This document shows positions 5,231-7,915 of a stretch of 7,915 nt of DNA, one piece after another; the stretch's first letter is position 1, and the number at the start of each line of letters is the position of its first letter. A model generated the notes under the pieces. The model was not told where the DNA came from, searched no databases, and worked only from the letters and a program-made list of their open reading frames with translations. The DNA lies in contig JAFZEB010000117.1 in assembly GCA_017560855.1 (NCBI GenBank), positions 1-7,915 of the forward strand, written 5' to 3'. The DNA comes from Ruminiclostridium sp. (lineage in GTDB: Bacteria; Bacillota; Clostridia; Oscillospirales; Oscillospiraceae). The translations under genes were made by a program, and so were the position numbers.

Positions 5231-7135
5231 ATGAAATACCTTTGGAAACGTGCGGCAGCCCTGGTTCTGGCTGCTGCTCTTTGCCTGTCGCCTGCTGCCC
5301 AGGCCCTGACCCCGGACCAGCTGAAAGACCTGCTGCAGGAGCATTACATTGACGAGATCCCCCAGGCTGCCCTGGACGCAGATACGGTGGAGGGGATCCT
5401 GGAAGCTCTGGGGGACCCCTATACCATGTACATGACCCCGGAGGAGTTTGCCCAGTTCCAGGCCTCCATGCAGGACAGCTCCGTGGTGGGTATCGGCATC
5501 TCTGCTCTGGCTGATGAGACCGGCCTGATGGTGGTGGGTGTCTATGAAGGCTCACCCGCCGAGACGGCCGGACTGGTTGCCGGGGACGTGATCATCAACG
5601 TAGACGGAAATGATGCCGCCGGTCAGCCTGCAGAGATCATCACCGGCTGGCTGAAGGGGGAGGAGGGGACCCAGGTCACCTTTACCGTCCGCCATGCCGA
5701 CGGTTCTGAGGAGACTTATACCGTCGCCCGGGCCCAGGTGATCATTCCGGCCACCACCACCGAGGTGCTGGAAAACGGCACCACCGGCTATATCGCCTGC
5801 ACCACCTTTGGTGAAGATACCCTGGGCCATTTTACAGAGGGCATCCAGGCCTATGACGATGTGAACCTGTGGATGGTGGACCTGCGAAACAACGGCGGCG
5901 GTGACGTCTATGCTGTCACCCAGACCCTGGGCACCTTCCTGGGGGAGGGAACCCAGGTCTTTCTCCGGGACGGGGAGGACAACTACTACCGGTATGTCTC
6001 GGAACAGGAGAGCCTGACCATCTCTCCGGTCATCGTATTGGTGAGTCCCCACACGGCCTCTGCCTCGGAGATCTTCTCTCTGGCTGTCAAGGACAAGCAG
6101 GGGGGGATGCTCATCGGTTCCCATACCTACGGCAAGGGGGTAGCCCAGATCGTCCTGACGGAGAAGGACCAGCCCGAGGCCCTGGATGGGGATGCCCTGC
6201 GGATCACGGCTTACCAGTTTTATGGGGTGGACGGCAACACCGCCAACCGGCTGGGTGTGGTGCCCGACCTGCTGGTGGATGCCGACCATGCCGATGAGGT
6301 GGCCCAGCTCTTTTCCTCCCGGGAACCGGCCGGGGCCAAAGACGGCTGGCTCCGCCTGCATCTGGGGGGCTGGCGGTGGTATCTGGATGTGAACCAGGCC
6401 ATGACAGCCGAGAACCAGCCCTATTTTGCTGAAATGCTGTCCGCTTTGGCCCCCGGCTGCGTGATCCTCCGGGGTGAGGGAAACAAATGGAAAGAGACCT
6501 CGGCCCGGGAGGTTGCGGAATTGACCGGCGTCCAGGGCTACCAGCCCAGGGCCTTTTCCGATGTGGCCGGGACGGACTGGGAGCTGGCCGCCAACACCTT
6601 GCGGACCTATGAGATGCTCCTGGGCTATACAGACGGGACCTTCCGTCCCGACAACACCCTGACCCGTGCGGAACTGTGCGCCCTGTTGGTCCAGACCATG
6701 CACCTGTCTGTGACCGACCAGGGGATCGAATTTGCCGATGTGCCTGCCGACAGCTGGTATGCCCCCTATGTGAAGGCCGTCTGCGGGGCCGGATACCTGA
6801 AGGGCGTGGGAGAAAACCGTTTTGATCCCCAGGGGACCTTGACTCAGGAGGAGATGATCACCGTTCTGGGCCGTCTGGCGGCGGAGATCAATCTGTATTT
6901 CTATCAGGCATCCCAGGCAGTCCCGGAAGACACCGGTGTGCCGGAGGGGTACAGCGATTGGTCGGAAGACTGGGCCTGGCTGCTGGCCAAAAGCCAGAAA
7001 AATATTCTGGGGCAGCCCCTGAACATGCTCTATGATGACCTGGAAAACATCGATCCCCAGTCTTTTGTCACCCGTGGACAGGTCGCCCAGGTGATCTATA
7101 ATGTTTTCACAACCATCGATCTGATCAAGTACTGA
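5231..7135 (+). CDS. Secreted S41 (carboxy-terminal processing) protease with PDZ and SLH cell-wall anchor
   Basis: A 634-residue exported serine protease. Residues 1-25 are a signal peptide: K-R near the start, an Ala/Leu core, and A-Q-A before the mature L-T-P. Residues 60-70 (L-G-D-P-Y-T-M-Y-M-T-P) are the usual CTP-family N-terminal motif. A PDZ domain spans about 85-168 (G-S-P-A-E-T-A-G-L-V-A-G-D). The S41 catalytic domain runs from about 180 to 350, with V-D-L-R-N-N-G-G-G-D at 216-225, Ser277 in A-S277-A-S-E-I-F, Lys302 in Y-G-K302-G and Gln306, the same 25- and 4-residue spacings as in Prc and CtpA. Residues 367-440 are unassigned. SLH repeats follow: clear at 442-490 and 501-551, degenerate at 573-627. 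SLH domains bind cell-wall polysaccharide, so the protease likely sits at the surface. An in-frame ATG at 5129 overlaps the previous gene; 5231 has AAGGAGA and gives a clean signal peptide. Confidence 0.92.
   Translation: MKYLWKRAAALVLAAALCLSPAAQALTPDQLKDLLQEHYIDEIPQAALDADTVEGILEALGDPYTMYMTPEEFAQFQASMQDSSVVGIGISALADETGLMVVGVYEGSPAETAGLVAGDVIINVDGNDAAGQPAEIITGWLKGEEGTQVTFTVRHADGSEETYTVARAQVIIPATTTEVLENGTTGYIACTTFGEDTLGHFTEGIQAYDDVNLWMVDLRNNGGGDVYAVTQTLGTFLGEGTQVFLRDGEDNYYRYVSEQESLTISPVIVLVSPHTASASEIFSLAVKDKQGGMLIGSHTYGKGVAQIVLTEKDQPEALDGDALRITAYQFYGVDGNTANRLGVVPDLLVDADHADEVAQLFSSREPAGAKDGWLRLHLGGWRWYLDVNQAMTAENQPYFAEMLSALAPGCVILRGEGNKWKETSAREVAELTGVQGYQPRAFSDVAGTDWELAANTLRTYEMLLGYTDGTFRPDNTLTRAELCALLVQTMHLSVTDQGIEFADVPADSWYAPYVKAVCGAGYLKGVGENRFDPQGTLTQEEMITVLGRLAAEINLYFYQASQAVPEDTGVPEGYSDWSEDWAWLLAKSQKNILGQPLNMLYDDLENIDPQSFVTRGQVAQVIYNVFTTIDLIKY
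7075..7102 (+). promoter_or_regulatory. Possible internal promoter for the asparaginase gene
   Basis: TGGACA (7075-7080, five of six) and TATAAT (7097-7102, perfect) are separated by 16 bases inside the 3' end of the protease gene. A transcript would start near 7109, about 54 bases before the asparaginase ATG. The same bases encode protein (V-I-Y-N at the -10), so it may be chance. Confidence 0.35.
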
Positions 7136-7162
7136 TCCCATCCATAGAAAGAGAGAACAGCC

Positions 7163-7915
7163 ATGAAACGAATTCTGCTGATTGGCACCGGCGGCACCAT
7201 CGCCTCCGAGGCCACCGACGCCGGTCTGGCCCCCGGCCTGACCACCGAAGAATTTTTGCAGTACATCCCTGCGGTGAAGGACCTCTGCCAGGTGGAGTGC
7301 ATCCAGGTGTTCAACATTGACTCCACCAACATGACCCCTGACCACTGGCTGGCCATTGCAGCCACCGTTCGGGAAAACTATGACAGCTACGACGGCTTCG
7401 TGGTGAGCCACGGCACCGACACCATGGCCTATACCGCTGCCGCCCTGAGCTATCTCATCCAGGACTGCCCCAAGCCCATCATCCTCACCGGTGCCCAGAA
7501 ACCCATCCACATGGACGGCACCGACTCCAAGATCAACCTGCTGGACAGCTTTGCTGTGGCCTGCGACGGCCGTATGGCGGGAGTGATGATCGTCTTTGGC
7601 GGCAACGTCATCCTGGGTACCCGGGCCAGAAAGACCTACACCAAGAGCTTCGGCGCCTTTTCCTCCATCAACTACCCGGTCCTGGGCATGGTCCAGGATG
7701 GGCGGCTCATTCCCTACATCCAGCCCCAGGTGAAGCCCGGCGGACCTGTCTTCTATGACAAGCTCAACAGCAAGGTCTCCCTGGTGAAGCTCATCCCCGG
7801 TATCTCCCCGGTGTACCTCTCCTTCGCCCTCACCGAGAGCGACGCCGTCATTGTGGAGAGCTTCGGCGTGGGCGGCGTCCCTGCCGGGGATAAGGGGGGC
7901 TTCTATGACCGGATC
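7163..7915 (+). CDS. L-asparaginase, type I-like (C-terminus beyond the window)
   Basis: The reading frame is open from ATG to the window edge (251 codons); full-length relatives are about 330 residues, so roughly 80 residues are missing. It encodes an enzyme that hydrolyses L-asparagine to aspartate and ammonia. Motif 1 is I-G-T-G-G-T12-I-A-S with the nucleophilic Thr; D53-S54-T-N-M is the substrate-binding loop; motif 2 is S-H-G-T85-D86-T-M; and Lys157 in A-R-K157-T completes the Thr-Lys-Asp triad. There is no signal peptide and the second motif is of the cytoplasmic (AnsA/EcA I-like) type, so it probably acts in the cytosol. Affinity class cannot be determined. It starts 27 bases after the protease stop, behind a weak ribosome binding site (GAGAG, 7-8 bases before the ATG). 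It may be co-transcribed with the protease or use the internal promoter. An archaeal-type or glutaminase-like variant is less likely. Confidence 0.9.
   Translation, partial: MKRILLIGTGGTIASEATDAGLAPGLTTEEFLQYIPAVKDLCQVECIQVFNIDSTNMTPDHWLAIAATVRENYDSYDGFVVSHGTDTMAYTAAALSYLIQDCPKPIILTGAQKPIHMDGTDSKINLLDSFAVACDGRMAGVMIVFGGNVILGTRARKTYTKSFGAFSSINYPVLGMVQDGRLIPYIQPQVKPGGPVFYDKLNSKVSLVKLIPGISPVYLSFALTESDAVIVESFGVGGVPAGDKGGFYDRI

Noticed and set aside
5552..7510. A 652-codon open frame on the minus strand opposite the protease and asparaginase genes
   Set aside because: It runs across two well-supported sense genes and the gap between them, has Gly/His/Gln-rich low-sense composition and no domain signature, and is another codon-bias shadow.
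1..7915. CRISPR array, tRNA, rRNA, insertion sequence or phage genes
   Set aside because: No spaced direct repeats, no cloverleaf with a TTCGA loop, and no transposase or integrase motif were seen on either strand.

Overview
The window is about 7.9 kb of GC-rich DNA (GC- or C-ending codons dominate) from a bacterium. Clostridial-style AGGAGG ribosome binding sites, SigA-like promoters, intrinsic terminators and an S-layer-homology (SLH) surface protease suggest a Gram-positive gut Clostridia, perhaps Oscillospiraceae. That assignment rests on style, not on a marker gene.

Layout, left to right: (1) 1-214 holds the C-terminal end of a dihydrofolate reductase on the plus strand. Its first ~80 bases look wrong for that gene and read better as protein on the minus strand, so there may be a rearrangement or assembly junction. 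(2) 213-250 is a perfect bidirectional terminator shared with the convergent gene. (3) 249-1442, minus strand, is a 12-helix MFS transporter with an attenuator-like hairpin in its leader. (4) 1443-2191 is a 749-base stretch without a convincing protein gene. It holds the transporter leader, a row of hairpins (about 1640-1842), a candidate small RNA on the minus strand (about 2021 to 1844) with its own TATAAT box, folded domains, a UCCUCC anti-Shine-Dalgarno stretch and a GC-rich terminator hairpin, and then the promoter(s) of the next gene. (5) 2192-2950, plus strand, is a LuxR-type transcription regulator with an unassigned sensor-like N-terminus. (6) 2987-3349, minus strand, is a complete glyoxalase-fold protein with four metal ligands. 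It converges on the regulator across a shared terminator. (7) 3537-5147, plus strand, is a metallo-beta-lactamase/beta-CASP nuclease. (8) 5231-7135, plus strand, is a secreted S41 carboxy-terminal processing protease with a PDZ domain and SLH cell-wall anchors. (9) 7163 to the end, plus strand, is an L-asparaginase cut by the window edge.

The last three genes are co-directional and could be co-transcribed. A strong palindrome separates the nuclease from the protease, and a good promoter match inside the protease 3' end could serve the asparaginase separately. A surface protease followed by an asparaginase is compatible with peptide and amino-acid use, but that link is inference. The most unusual part of the window is the folded non-coding region between the transporter and the LuxR regulator.
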